27,423 bases of DNA, taken from Clostridiales bacterium (GTDB taxonomy: Bacteria > Bacillota > Clostridia > Oscillospirales > Oscillospiraceae). The translations under genes and the position numbers were made by a program. Below the pieces are notes generated by a model. It ran no database searches and was not told the origin of the DNA. It was given only the letters and a program-made list of their open reading frames with translations. Positions 8,027 to 14,932 of the stretch are shown piece by piece. Where the stretch lies: the NCBI GenBank assembly GCA_019422005.1, contig JAHZEF010000016.1, forward strand, positions 1 to 27,423, given 5' to 3'. Each line of letters opens with the position of its first letter. The stretch's first letter is position 1.

Positions 8027-8046
8027 TGGCCAAATAACGGCCATAT
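8027..8046. repeat. second copy of the 20-bp TGGCCAAATAACGGCCATAT element
   Basis: This 20-mer is identical to 7737-7756. Its arms TGGCC and GGCCA form an inverted repeat with a seven-base spacer. Each copy stands 50-65 bases before a small HTH gene, which suggests the duplicated unit is operator plus regulator. Confidence 0.8.
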
Positions 8047-8108
8047 TCATACAGCCCTCGTGATATCCATAATAAGAGTATCCTGTAAAGGAGGGCTGCC
8101 AACCTGAT

Positions 8109-8333
8109 ATGATTCGATATAGTCCTCTTTGGAAAACCATGTCCGACAAGCGGGTGACGACGTATACGCTGCGGGAAAAGTACGGGATGAGCCATGCCAC
8201 TGTGCAGAGGCTGCAAAAGAATATGCATGTTTCCACGTTTACCCTGAATCGGCTGTGCGGGATTCTCGATTGTGGAATTTCAGATGTGGTGGAGTATATC
8301 CCGGATTCAAAAGATGAAAAGGAAAATGGCTGA
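8109..8333 (+). CDS. small Cro/C1-type HTH regulator, copy 2
   Basis: A 74-residue paralogue of the regulator at 7806. The two share TTYTLREKYxxSHxTVQRLQxNMHVSTFTLxRLCxILDC and differ mostly at the N terminus and in the charged tail (DSKDEKENG). The ATG at 8109 is fixed by this alignment, since both begin MIxxxxLW; its AAAGGAGGG site lies unusually far, about 14 bases upstream, while copy 1 has the equivalent AAAGGGGGG five bases from its start, so translation may be weak. A strong bidirectional terminator follows 20 bases after the stop. The paralogues could form heterodimers or compete for the same operator. Confidence 0.83.
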   Translation: MIRYSPLWKTMSDKRVTTYTLREKYGMSHATVQRLQKNMHVSTFTLNRLCGILDCGISDVVEYIPDSKDEKENG

Positions 8334-8353
8334 AGGGTATTCCGCTGTGATTT

Positions 8354-8390
8354 AAAAAAACGTACTGGCTGTGAAGCCAGTACGTTTTTT
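8354..8390. terminator. bidirectional rho-independent terminator
   Basis: An 11-bp stem ACGTACTGGCT (8360-8370) with AGCCAGTACGT (8375-8385), a GTGA loop, a 5' A-run and a 3' T-run form a classic symmetric terminator after the regulator pair. Confidence 0.93.
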
Positions 8391-8510
8391 ATTGAGCGCA
8401 ATGGGGAACGGTGCGGCATGTGAAAGGACGGGGCGGCGTGTGTTTTTTGTGTTCCTGCACCGCTTCACCCTGCAGCCCCGGCAGGATGGAACGGATCCAA
8501 ACTCCGCTTC

Positions 8511-8539
8511 TTTACCGGAGGGGCGGTTTCTGCTATAAT
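8511..8539 (+). promoter_or_regulatory. promoter of TIGR04076-rsmG
   Basis: TTTACC (8511-8516) and TATAAT (8534-8539) are spaced by 17 bases, about 80 bases before the start of the next gene. A GC-rich leader containing the self-complementary GCCGGC twice follows. Confidence 0.7.
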
Positions 8540-8617
8540 GGAGGCAAAAGGCCGGCACCCCGGCGCGCCCGGCAGGCGCGGGACGGGCCGGCAATGGATT
8601 CCGGAAGGAGGCAGGGA

Positions 8618-8968
8618 ATGAAACAGGTACGGATTACAGTGCTGAAAACCACGCTGGACCGGGAATTGGCCGCAGAGTACGGCGTGGAAGGCCTGGGGGC
8701 ATGTCCCATGCTGCGGGAGGGGCAGGTGTTTTATGCCGACTACGCCAAGCCGGAGGGGCTGTGCGACGAGGCGTGGAAAGCCATTTATCAATATGTCTTT
8801 GCCCTGGCGCACGGAGCGGAGCACACCCTCTTTTATTACGGCGACTGGATCAGAACGCCCGGCGTGGCGATCTGCAGCTGCAACGACGGGCTCCGGCCCG
8901 TAATTTTCAAGCTGGAAGCGACAGATCTTGCGACCGAAGCGGCCGGCGCGGCGGGTGACGAGGGATGA
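8618..8968 (+). CDS. TIGR04076 family protein
   Basis: A 116-residue protein of the uncharacterised TIGR04076 family. Diagnostic blocks are VRITVLKTTLDRELAAEYG, GLGACPMLREGQVFYADYAKPEG, CDEAWKAIYQYVFALAHGAE, and FYYGDWIRTPGVAICSCNDGLRPVIFKLEA. Cysteines in ACPM, LCDEAW and ICSCNDG are typical of the family and could bind a metal or cofactor, though none is proven. The ATG at 8618 has GGAGG eight bases upstream; the open frame reaches 8411 but that part is not protein-like. Its stop overlaps the rsmG start (ATGATGA), so the two genes are translationally coupled. Confidence 0.88.
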   Translation: MKQVRITVLKTTLDRELAAEYGVEGLGACPMLREGQVFYADYAKPEGLCDEAWKAIYQYVFALAHGAEHTLFYYGDWIRTPGVAICSCNDGLRPVIFKLEATDLATEAAGAAGDEG

Positions 8969-9660
8969 TGAAACAAACGCTGCTGGAGGGCCTGCCGGCG
9001 CTGGGGCTTGCGCTGACGGACGCGCAGGCAGAGGCCCTGTGCGCCTTCGGGCAGGCGCTGCTGGAAAAGAACCGGGTGATGAACCTCACGGCCATCACCG
9101 AGCCGGCGGCGGTGGCGCAGCTCCATTTCCTGGACTGCCTGGCGCTGCTCCGGGCGGCGGATTTTTCGGGAAAGGCCGTGGTGGATGTGGGCTGCGGCGC
9201 CGGCTTTCCCGGCGTCCCCCTGAAGATTGCGGAGCCGTCCCTGGAGCTGACCCTGCTGGATTCCCTGGGAAAGCGGATGGCCTGGCTGGAGGAAACCCTG
9301 CCCCGGCTGGGGGTGGAGGCCCGGTGCGTCACGGCGCGGGCGGAGGACTACGCCGCGAAGCGCCGGGAGGCGTTTGACATCGCCGTTTCCAGAGCCGTGG
9401 CGCGGCTGAATATCCTCTGCGAGCTGTGCCTTCCGCTGGTTCGGCCGGGCGGATGCTTTGTCGCCATGAAAGGGGCGGATACGCAGGCGGAGCTGCAGGA
9501 GGCGGAGCAGGCGGTCTCCCTGCTGGGAGGCCGGCTGGAACGGGTGGAGGAATATCCGGTGGCCGGCGCGGCGCACCGGGCCGTGGTGATCCGGAAAATC
9601 CGGCCGACGCCGCCCCGGTTCCCGCGGCGGTATGCCAAAATCAAGCAGCAGCCGCTGTAG
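8965..9660 (+). CDS. rsmG: 16S rRNA (guanine-527 N7) methyltransferase
   Basis: A 231-residue SAM-dependent methyltransferase that modifies G527 of 16S rRNA. The family signature is clear: NLTAIT near residue 40, the SAM-binding motif VVDVGCGAGFPGVPLKI, LLDSLGKRMAWLEE, and FDIAVSRAVA with the C-terminal strand LVRPGGCFVAMKG. The ATG at 8965 overlaps the previous stop; a second ATG follows immediately. Usually rsmG lies with mnmG/mnmE near the origin, but here it is downstream of a TIGR04076 gene. Confidence 0.95.
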   Translation: MMKQTLLEGLPALGLALTDAQAEALCAFGQALLEKNRVMNLTAITEPAAVAQLHFLDCLALLRAADFSGKAVVDVGCGAGFPGVPLKIAEPSLELTLLDSLGKRMAWLEETLPRLGVEARCVTARAEDYAAKRREAFDIAVSRAVARLNILCELCLPLVRPGGCFVAMKGADTQAELQEAEQAVSLLGGRLERVEEYPVAGAAHRAVVIRKIRPTPPRFPRRYAKIKQQPL

Positions 9661-9747
9661 CCGCTGCGGGGGAACGGCTCCCGGGCGGCAGGCTGCGCGT
9701 GCGCCGCAGCCGTCAAACTGTCTGAATCCGCCGCAGGATTCCCCGGC

Positions 9748-9761
9748 AATTCTGGAGAATT
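9748..9761. repeat. inverted repeat AATTCT-GG-AGAATT
   Basis: A 6-bp dyad with a two-base centre lies just upstream of the promoter of the lipoate ligase gene and could be a regulator site. Apart from this and the promoter, 9661-9853 shows nothing else. Confidence 0.35.
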
Positions 9762-9768
9762 CTGTGGC

Positions 9769-9797
9769 TTTCCTTTGGTTCTTGCATGGATTATAAT
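9769..9797 (+). promoter_or_regulatory. promoter of lipoate-protein ligase
   Basis: A consensus TATAAT (9792-9797) lies 57 bases before the start codon. The best -35 at 17-base spacing is a weak TTTCCT (9769-9774). Confidence 0.6.
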
Positions 9798-9853
9798 GGG
9801 ATTTAACAAGAACCGTCATAAACGGACGGCATGCTCAGATGGGAGGCCCCGTG

Positions 9854-10825
9854 ATGAAAAACTACTATTATCTCTCTCATGCATCCGACGCCTGGCAGAA
9901 CCTGGCCACCGACGAATGGCTTCTGGATCATTTGGAGGAGGACGAACTGGCCCTCTACTTTTATATCAACCAGAATGCGGTGATCATCGGCCGGAACCAG
10001 AACCCCTGGAAAGAGTGCAATCTGGCGGCCATGGAGGCGGATCACGTGCAGCTGGTCCGCCGCGTGACCGGCGGCGGCGCGGTATTCCATGACGCGGGGA
10101 ACCTGAATTTCAGCTTCATTGCCGGCAGAAAACGCTATGACGCCGACCGCCAGTTTTCCATGATCCTGCAGGCGATCCGGCTGCTGGGGATTCCCTGCGA
10201 ATTTTCCGGCCGCAACGACCTGCTGGCGGACGGCCGCAAATTTTCCGGCAATGCGTTCTGCCAGAGGGGGGAGATCCGCCAGCATCACGGCACCCTGCTG
10301 ATCCGCGCGGACATGGCCAAACTGCAGAATTACCTGCAGGTGGATTCCCGGAAGCTGCAGGCGAAGGGCGTCAGCTCGGTTCGCAGCCGTGTGTGCAACC
10401 TCTCGGAATTCCGGGAGGATCTGACGGTCCCCATGGTGCTCAGCGCCATGAAGCAGGCGTTCCGGAAGGCCTACGGAGACTATACGGAATGGGCGCCCAC
10501 TGCGGAGGACCGGGAGCAGATTGCCGCCTACTATGAAAAGCACAGCTCCTGGGAATGGCGCATGGGACAGACGCCGAAGTTCGATATCGAGCTGGATACG
10601 CGCTTTGACTGGGGCGGCGTGCAGCTGCTGCTGTCGCTGGATGAGGGGCGCATCGCGCATGCCGGCGTCTACTCCGACGCCATGGACGCGGAACTGCCGG
10701 CGCAGCTTCGCGGATTGCTGGAGGGCCTGCGCTTTGGGTCGGGGCCCATGGCGGAAGCGCTCCGGTTTTCGGAAAATCCCCAGATTCAGGACGTTGCGCG
10801 CTGGATTGAGAAAGAGGGGCTGTAA
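9854..10825 (+). CDS. lplA: lipoate-protein ligase A
   Basis: A 323-residue enzyme of the LplA family, which activates lipoate with ATP and attaches it to lysines of lipoyl domains such as GcvH or 2-oxoacid dehydrogenase E2. Visible family motifs are LATDEWLL, VIIGRNQNPWKECN, RRVTGGGAVFHDAGNLNFSFI, and GRNDLLADGRKFSGNAF, with the C-terminal accessory domain from about residue 235. The ATG at 9854 is chosen because GGGAGG lies seven bases upstream; the longer frame from 9839 would place that site inside the coding region. No lipoyl-dependent complex is nearby. It is monocistronic with its own promoter and a strong terminator downstream. Confidence 0.93.
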   Translation: MKNYYYLSHASDAWQNLATDEWLLDHLEEDELALYFYINQNAVIIGRNQNPWKECNLAAMEADHVQLVRRVTGGGAVFHDAGNLNFSFIAGRKRYDADRQFSMILQAIRLLGIPCEFSGRNDLLADGRKFSGNAFCQRGEIRQHHGTLLIRADMAKLQNYLQVDSRKLQAKGVSSVRSRVCNLSEFREDLTVPMVLSAMKQAFRKAYGDYTEWAPTAEDREQIAAYYEKHSSWEWRMGQTPKFDIELDTRFDWGGVQLLLSLDEGRIAHAGVYSDAMDAELPAQLRGLLEGLRFGSGPMAEALRFSENPQIQDVARWIEKEGL

Positions 10826-10956
10826 CCGGACGCCCCCTTTTGCGGCCCTGTCTGCAGGCGATGCAGAGAACGGCCTCCCGGCCGAAAGGGCCAGGCAGAG
10901 GAGCATACAGAAGTATTGCGAAAATACTAACCAATGTCAAGGGAACGGGAAATAAG

Positions 10957-11003
10957 AAAACTCTATGCGAATGGACGAACCATTTGCATAGAGTTTTTCT
11001 TTT
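10957..11003 (+). terminator. long terminator hairpin after lplA, at island left edge
   Basis: An 18-bp stem with one G-U pair (10957-10974 with 10980-10997) closes an ACGAA loop and runs into TTTTTCTTTT. The stem begins with an A-run, so it can stop transcription from both sides. Confidence 0.88.
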
Positions 11004-11199
11004 GCCTGTTTCAAATTTTCAGCGTCCGCAGGACGCGCAGCCGCTGCCAAGGCAGCGATCCTGGGGGGTATCCCTCAACAAGCGTTTTGACGGGTTAGAA
11101 AACCCGCCCAAATCGCAAATATGTACATATTTGCATTGCTTGCCCATTTGCCAATTTGTTGATGCCATTCATCGGTTTTAAAAGAAAAATGATATGTAA
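11004..11199. other. non-coding left border of low-GC island
   Basis: No convincing gene is seen. The stretch holds three small hairpins in a row: GCGTCC/GGACGC (11022-11036), GCTGCC/GGCAGC (11043-11056) and CGGGTT/AACCCG (11091-11106). A perfect palindrome follows at 11115-11134, and GC content drops from here on. The density of structure suggests the border or regulatory head of an acquired segment, but no integrase, IS or target duplication is visible. Confidence 0.5.
11115..11134. repeat. perfect 20-bp palindrome
   Basis: GCAAATATGTACATATTTGC reads the same on both strands without a spacer. It lies about 100 bases upstream of the Ada-AlkA promoter, in otherwise non-coding DNA, and is a candidate binding site for a dimeric protein. 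Confidence 0.8.
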
Positions 11200-11240
11200 G
11201 TCCGAAAACAGCCAGATATATTCGGACAATATGTTATAAT
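11200..11240 (+). promoter_or_regulatory. extended -10 promoter with flanking dyad, ada-alkA operon
   Basis: TGTTATAAT (11232-11240) is an extended -10 box. No good -35 is present, as is common for activator-dependent promoters. GTCCGAA (11200-11206) and TTCGGAC (11221-11227) form a 7-bp inverted repeat with a 14-base spacer over the expected -35 region. The arrangement suggests activation by a bound regulator, plausibly the Ada-like protein encoded next. Confidence 0.65.
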
Positions 11241-11260
11241 GAAAAGACGAAAGAAAGCAG

Positions 11261-12733
11261 GTGAGGGCCACGAAAAACAATAAACACACACTTTATGCCG
11301 CCTTTTGTGCAAACGACCCCCGCTTTGACGGAAGATTTTTTGTCGGCGTTTCCTCCACCGGAATCTACTGCCGCCCTATATGTTATGCCAGAAAACCAAA
11401 GGAGGAAAACTGCACTTATTTTACCTCCGCCGCTGAAGCGGAACAGGCCGGATATCGCCCCTGCCTTTTGTGTCGGCCAGAAATTGCCCCGGGGACATCC
11501 CGGGTCGATGCGACTTCTTCTCTTGCGAAACGGGCTGCAAGATTTATCGAGGAAAACTGTGGGAATGGAGAAAAGCTTGAGGAACTGGCGAAGATATTAG
11601 GCTGTACGGATCGACATTTACGCCGGGTTTTTGAAGCGGAATATCACGTTTCTCCAGTCCAATATTTGCAGACTTGCCGATTGCTTTTAGCAAAAAACCT
11701 TCTGACCGATACCAATTTGCAGGTCATGGACGTTGCCCTTGCATCCGGCTTTAAGAGCCTGCGCCGGTTTAACGATGCGTTTAAGGAAAAATATCGCCTC
11801 ACCCCTACCGATCTGCGGAAACAGATGTCCAAAGAAAAACGGGAATGCACAGATATCAAAGTATCTCTCGGTTATCGTCCGCCATATCTATGGGATGAAA
11901 TTTTGCATTTTTTAGAACAACGAACGATTCCTGGTGTGGACGTTGTAAAAAATGGTGTGTACTACCGTACCGTTTCCATCCAAACAGCAAAAGGGGCTTT
12001 TACTCGAGGCTGGACAGCCATCTCCAACAATCCAAGAAAAAACGCTTTGGATGTCACGCTTGGAGAATCGCTGCTCCACGTTCTCCCGCAGGTGCTCGGG
12101 CGGATTAAAAATATGTTCGATCTGTACTGCGACCCGGAAGCAATTTCCGAAACGCTCCAATCTATGAATGAACTCAAAAAAGGGGTATTCGTAAAAGGAA
12201 TACGGCTCCCTGGCTGCTTTGATTCTTTTGAAATGTCCGTCCGGGCGATTTTAGGCCAACAGATTACGGTAAAGGCTGCCAGCACCCTTGCGGGACGCAT
12301 GGTTTCTGCTCTGGGGGAGAAATTGGAAGCCCCAATTGCAGAACTGACACACACCTTCCCAACACCGGAGCGTATCGTGGAACTGGATGGTTCAATCGGC
12401 AATCACCTGGGGCCGCTCGGTGTGATCCGCAGCCGGGCAGAGGCGATCCAGTCGCTGGCCCGGGCTATCATAAAAAATGAAATTTGTTTCGATCAGTGCA
12501 TGGATCCGGCGGAGGAGGTCAGGAACCTCCAAACCATCAAGGGGATCGGGAGCTGGACAGCGAACTACATCGCCATGCGGACCATGGCTTGGCCGGACGC
12601 CTTTTTGGAAACGGATATCGGCATCAGACACGCGCTGCCGGAGCGAACTCCAAAGGAGCTGCTGGCTTTGTCCGAACAATGGCGGCCCTGGCGGAGTTAT
12701 GCGACCATCAGCCTGTGGAACTCGTTAGAATAG
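11261..12733 (+). CDS. Ada zinc domain-AraC HTH-AlkA glycosylase fusion
   Basis: A 490-residue adaptive-response protein with three parts. Residues 10-80 are the Ada metal-binding domain with C37, C41, C68 and C71 (GIYCRPICYARKP and YRPCLLCRPE); C37 would accept methyl groups from DNA phosphotriesters. Residues 88-190 are an AraC-type helix-turn-helix pair. Residues 200-490 are an AlkA 3-methyladenine glycosylase: AlkA N-domain, HhH motif LQTIKGIGSWTANYIAMR, and catalytic D452 in FLETDIGIRHAL. The start is a GTG at 11261; there is no ATG in frame and the ribosome site is weak. It heads a dense repair operon and probably activates it after methylation. Base composition is lower in GC than the flanking genes. 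Confidence 0.94.
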   Translation: MRATKNNKHTLYAAFCANDPRFDGRFFVGVSSTGIYCRPICYARKPKEENCTYFTSAAEAEQAGYRPCLLCRPEIAPGTSRVDATSSLAKRAARFIEENCGNGEKLEELAKILGCTDRHLRRVFEAEYHVSPVQYLQTCRLLLAKNLLTDTNLQVMDVALASGFKSLRRFNDAFKEKYRLTPTDLRKQMSKEKRECTDIKVSLGYRPPYLWDEILHFLEQRTIPGVDVVKNGVYYRTVSIQTAKGAFTRGWTAISNNPRKNALDVTLGESLLHVLPQVLGRIKNMFDLYCDPEAISETLQSMNELKKGVFVKGIRLPGCFDSFEMSVRAILGQQITVKAASTLAGRMVSALGEKLEAPIAELTHTFPTPERIVELDGSIGNHLGPLGVIRSRAEAIQSLARAIIKNEICFDQCMDPAEEVRNLQTIKGIGSWTANYIAMRTMAWPDAFLETDIGIRHALPERTPKELLALSEQWRPWRSYATISLWNSLE

Positions 12734-12750
12734 CAGGAGGTATGAGAATC

Positions 12751-12972
12751 GTGACGGGAGAAGAAATGGTGAAGATATGCCAGAACAGGGATAAAAGCTA
12801 TACCGGCAAGTTCTTTTTAGCAGTGAAAAGCACAAAAATTGTCTGCAATCCGGGGTGTTCTTCAAAAGTACCGTTAGAAAAAAATATGGTCTTCTATAAT
12901 ACTCTGGAGGAAGCATTGGCTGACGGGTACAGGCCGTGCAAAGTCTGCATGAAGGAACTGCGGGGAAATTAA
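12751..12972 (+). CDS. stand-alone Ada zinc-binding domain protein
   Basis: A 73-residue protein consisting only of an Ada N-terminal zinc domain. C32 and C36 (VCNPGCSSK) and C63 and C66 (RPCKVCMKE) match the four metal-binding cysteines of Ada; C32 sits where the phosphotriester-accepting cysteine is expected. It lacks any DNA-binding helix-turn-helix, so it may scavenge methyl groups or sense damage without activating transcription. The GTG at 12751 is preferred because AGGAGG is ten bases upstream; the ATG at 12742 stands one base from that site. It follows the Ada-AlkA gene by 17 bases and is an internal second copy of the domain already in that protein. Confidence 0.85.
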   Translation: MTGEEMVKICQNRDKSYTGKFFLAVKSTKIVCNPGCSSKVPLEKNMVFYNTLEEALADGYRPCKVCMKELRGN

Positions 12973-13011
12973 ATTGCACCGGTATATTATCTATAACCAA
13001 TGTAGGAGGAA

Positions 13012-13371
13012 ATGAATGTGAAGGAAGTCATTGTTCTGTTTGAAGTGACGGTAAAAGATGGAAAAATGGACGATTATCTGCAAATGGCAGCCTCTTTGAA
13101 GGACGAGCTCTTCAAAGCAGACGGTTTTCTCCGTTCGGAGCGGTTCTCTTCACTGGCCGTGGATGGGAAACTTTTGAGCATGTCTGTTTGGAGAGACGAG
13201 GAGAGCGTTGCCAAGTGGCGCAATCTGGCCGCCCATCGGATGTGTCAGAAGCACGGCAGGGTAGAGGATTTTGTTGATTATAAGATTACGGTGGTTACGC
13301 CTGTCCGTACTTATACCATGACAGACCGGCAGTGCGCACCGGAAGATTCCAACCGTTTTTTGGAGGTGTGA
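13012..13371 (+). CDS. antibiotic biosynthesis monooxygenase (ABM) domain protein
   Basis: A 119-residue dimeric alpha-beta barrel protein of the ABM superfamily: FEVTVKDGKMDDYLQMAASLKDELFKADG, then RSERFSSLAVDGKLLSMSVWRDEESVAKWRN and HRMCQKHGR. Family members include quinol oxygenases and heme-degrading enzymes, but many are uncharacterised and act on unknown small molecules. Start: ATG 13012 lies only two bases after AGGAGG, and GTG 13018 two codons later has the better spacing. The gene lies between the Ada domain and the first ogt, with three bases to the latter, so it belongs to the alkylation operon. A role in detoxifying an alkylating or quinone compound is speculation. Confidence 0.82.
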   Translation: MNVKEVIVLFEVTVKDGKMDDYLQMAASLKDELFKADGFLRSERFSSLAVDGKLLSMSVWRDEESVAKWRNLAAHRMCQKHGRVEDFVDYKITVVTPVRTYTMTDRQCAPEDSNRFLEV

Positions 13372-13373
13372 GG

Positions 13374-13907
13374 ATGCAGTACACAACAACGTATCAATCC
13401 CCGGTAGGAGAAATCCTGCTGGCTGCCGATGACATCGGCCTGACCGGGCTGTGGTTTGAGGGGGAAAAGTATTACGCCCTCAGTCTGGATAAAGAACATG
13501 AAGAAAAAGAAGTTCCTGTGTTCGCCGAGGTAAAGCGGTGGCTGGATATTTACTTTACCGGAAAGGAACCGGACTTTATGCCGCCGATTCATATGATCGG
13601 AACGCCTTTCCAAATGGAGGTGTGGGAATTGCTTCGCAAAATCCCCTATGGAAAAACGACGACCTACGGCGAACTGGCGGAGCAGATTGCCAAACAGCGG
13701 GGGCTGGAGCGGATGTCTGCACAAGCCGTTGGATCTGCTGTCGGGCGCAATGAAATTTCCCTCATCGTCCCCTGCCACCGGGTGGTCGGGACAAACGGCA
13801 GTTTGACGGGCTATGCAGGAGGCATCGACAAAAAAATGACATTTCTTAAATTGGAAGGGGCATATCAAGACGATTATTTCGTCCCCAAACACAGCACCGC
13901 ACCGTAA
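13374..13907 (+). CDS. ogt: methylated-DNA-protein-cysteine methyltransferase, copy 1
   Basis: A 177-residue suicidal repair protein that takes the methyl group from O6-methylguanine onto its own cysteine. The Ogt/MGMT domain shows FQMEVWELLRKIPYGKTTTYGELA, the arginine-finger helix region MSAQAVGSAVGRN, and the active site IVPCHRVVGTNGSLTGYAGG with nucleophile C134. The N-terminal ribonuclease-like domain is short. The ATG at 13374 has GGAGG seven bases upstream, and the gene begins three bases after the ABM stop. A second, divergent copy lies at 14361; the proteins share a KYY block near the N terminus and a STAP C-terminal end. Confidence 0.95.
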   Translation: MQYTTTYQSPVGEILLAADDIGLTGLWFEGEKYYALSLDKEHEEKEVPVFAEVKRWLDIYFTGKEPDFMPPIHMIGTPFQMEVWELLRKIPYGKTTTYGELAEQIAKQRGLERMSAQAVGSAVGRNEISLIVPCHRVVGTNGSLTGYAGGIDKKMTFLKLEGAYQDDYFVPKHSTAP

Positions 13908-13921
13908 AGGAGGATTTTATC

Positions 13922-14333
13922 ATGGAAAATATATTCCATACGTTTGACCGGGATATCATGCCACTGTTCTCCGGAGGTCCCAAAAGAATGCTTTGACCGT
14001 TGTGCAGGCTTTCATTTATGCCGTCGAAGGAGACGGTTTGGAACAATATGCGGGAGACCTGAATGGGTTTCTTGAACTTGCAGAAAGAGATTGGGGTTGG
14101 AGAACCACAATTGACGAAAAAACGGGAAACGCTATGTGGATGAAGGAAAAAATTACTGCGCCTGTCCGCTGGCAGAAAATGCGGATGGAAAAATCCCTTC
14201 TGCCCTTTGCGCAGGTTCCGGCATTTTCATCGGCAAGTTGGTTTCCCTGGTTTTGCAGTGGGAAGTGAAGGCGACCGTGACACGCTCTTTTTTGAGAGAC
14301 GGAAAAACCTGTATTTATGAAGCGGCATTGTAA
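13922..14333 (+). pseudogene. broken small Cys-motif gene with three frameshifts
   Basis: A clear start (AGGAGG eight bases before ATG 13922) opens MENIFHTFDRDIMPLFS, which stops at 13996. Protein-like sequence continues in other frames: VPKECFDRCAGF from 13977, then IYAVEGDGLEQYAGDLNG ... DEKTGNAMW from about 14013, then VDEGKNYCACPLA ... FLRDGKTCIYEAAL from 14136 to the stop at 14331. Restoring a frame at about 13974, 14012 and 14135 gives one protein near 137 residues. The CACPL and LCAGSG blocks resemble families with CxCP ... LCxCxxG cysteine motifs whose function is unknown. It sits between the two ogt genes with normal operon spacing. Sequencing error at three sites is possible but less likely than decay. 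Confidence 0.75.
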
Positions 14334-14360
14334 AATGCCAATCAAGGCAAGGGGATTGAT

Positions 14361-14900
14361 ATGATATACACAGCAAATTACGATTCCCCGATGGGAGGAA
14401 TTTTACTTGCTTCCAGAGGGGATGCGCTTGTCGGGCTTTGGTTTACGGATCAAAAATATTACCTCGGTTCGCTGAAAGAACCAATGGAGCAAAAACCGGA
14501 TGAACCAGTCTTACATACCGCACAAAACTGGCTCGACCGTTATTTCGCCGGGGAAAAACCGGATGTTTCGGAGCTGCATCTGGCTCCTGAAGGGAGCGCA
14601 TTCCGCAAGGCTGTCTGGAACATCCTGTGCCAAATTCCCTATGGGAAGACCGTGACCTATGGAGAGATTTCAAAGCAGGTGGCTTCTCCATTCGGCAAAG
14701 GGCATATGTCCGCACAGGCTGTGGGCGGTGCGGTCGGCCACAATCCTATTTCTGTTATCATCCCCTGCCACCGAGTGGTGGGGGCCAGCGGCAGTCTGAC
14801 AGGCTATGCCGGAGGTATCAACAGAAAAATACGGCTGCTTGCCCTTGAAGGTGTAAATGTGGACAATTTCTTCGTTCCGGCAAAAAGCACCGCACCGTAA
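14361..14900 (+). CDS. ogt: methylated-DNA-protein-cysteine methyltransferase, copy 2
   Basis: A 179-residue second Ogt with all catalytic parts: FRKAVWNILCQIPYGKTVTYGEIS, MSAQAVGGAVGHNP, and IIPCHRVVGASGSLTGYAGG with nucleophile C136. The ATG at 14361 follows AAGGGG by about seven bases. It is clearly paralogous to the copy at 13374 but differs at many positions, so the duplication is old or the two copies were acquired together. Having two suicidal acceptors in one operon would raise repair capacity or allow different lesion preferences. Confidence 0.95.
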   Translation: MIYTANYDSPMGGILLASRGDALVGLWFTDQKYYLGSLKEPMEQKPDEPVLHTAQNWLDRYFAGEKPDVSELHLAPEGSAFRKAVWNILCQIPYGKTVTYGEISKQVASPFGKGHMSAQAVGGAVGHNPISVIIPCHRVVGASGSLTGYAGGINRKIRLLALEGVNVDNFFVPAKSTAP

Positions 14901-14932
14901 TATGGAAACATTAGGTTCCGGAGGATTACAAT

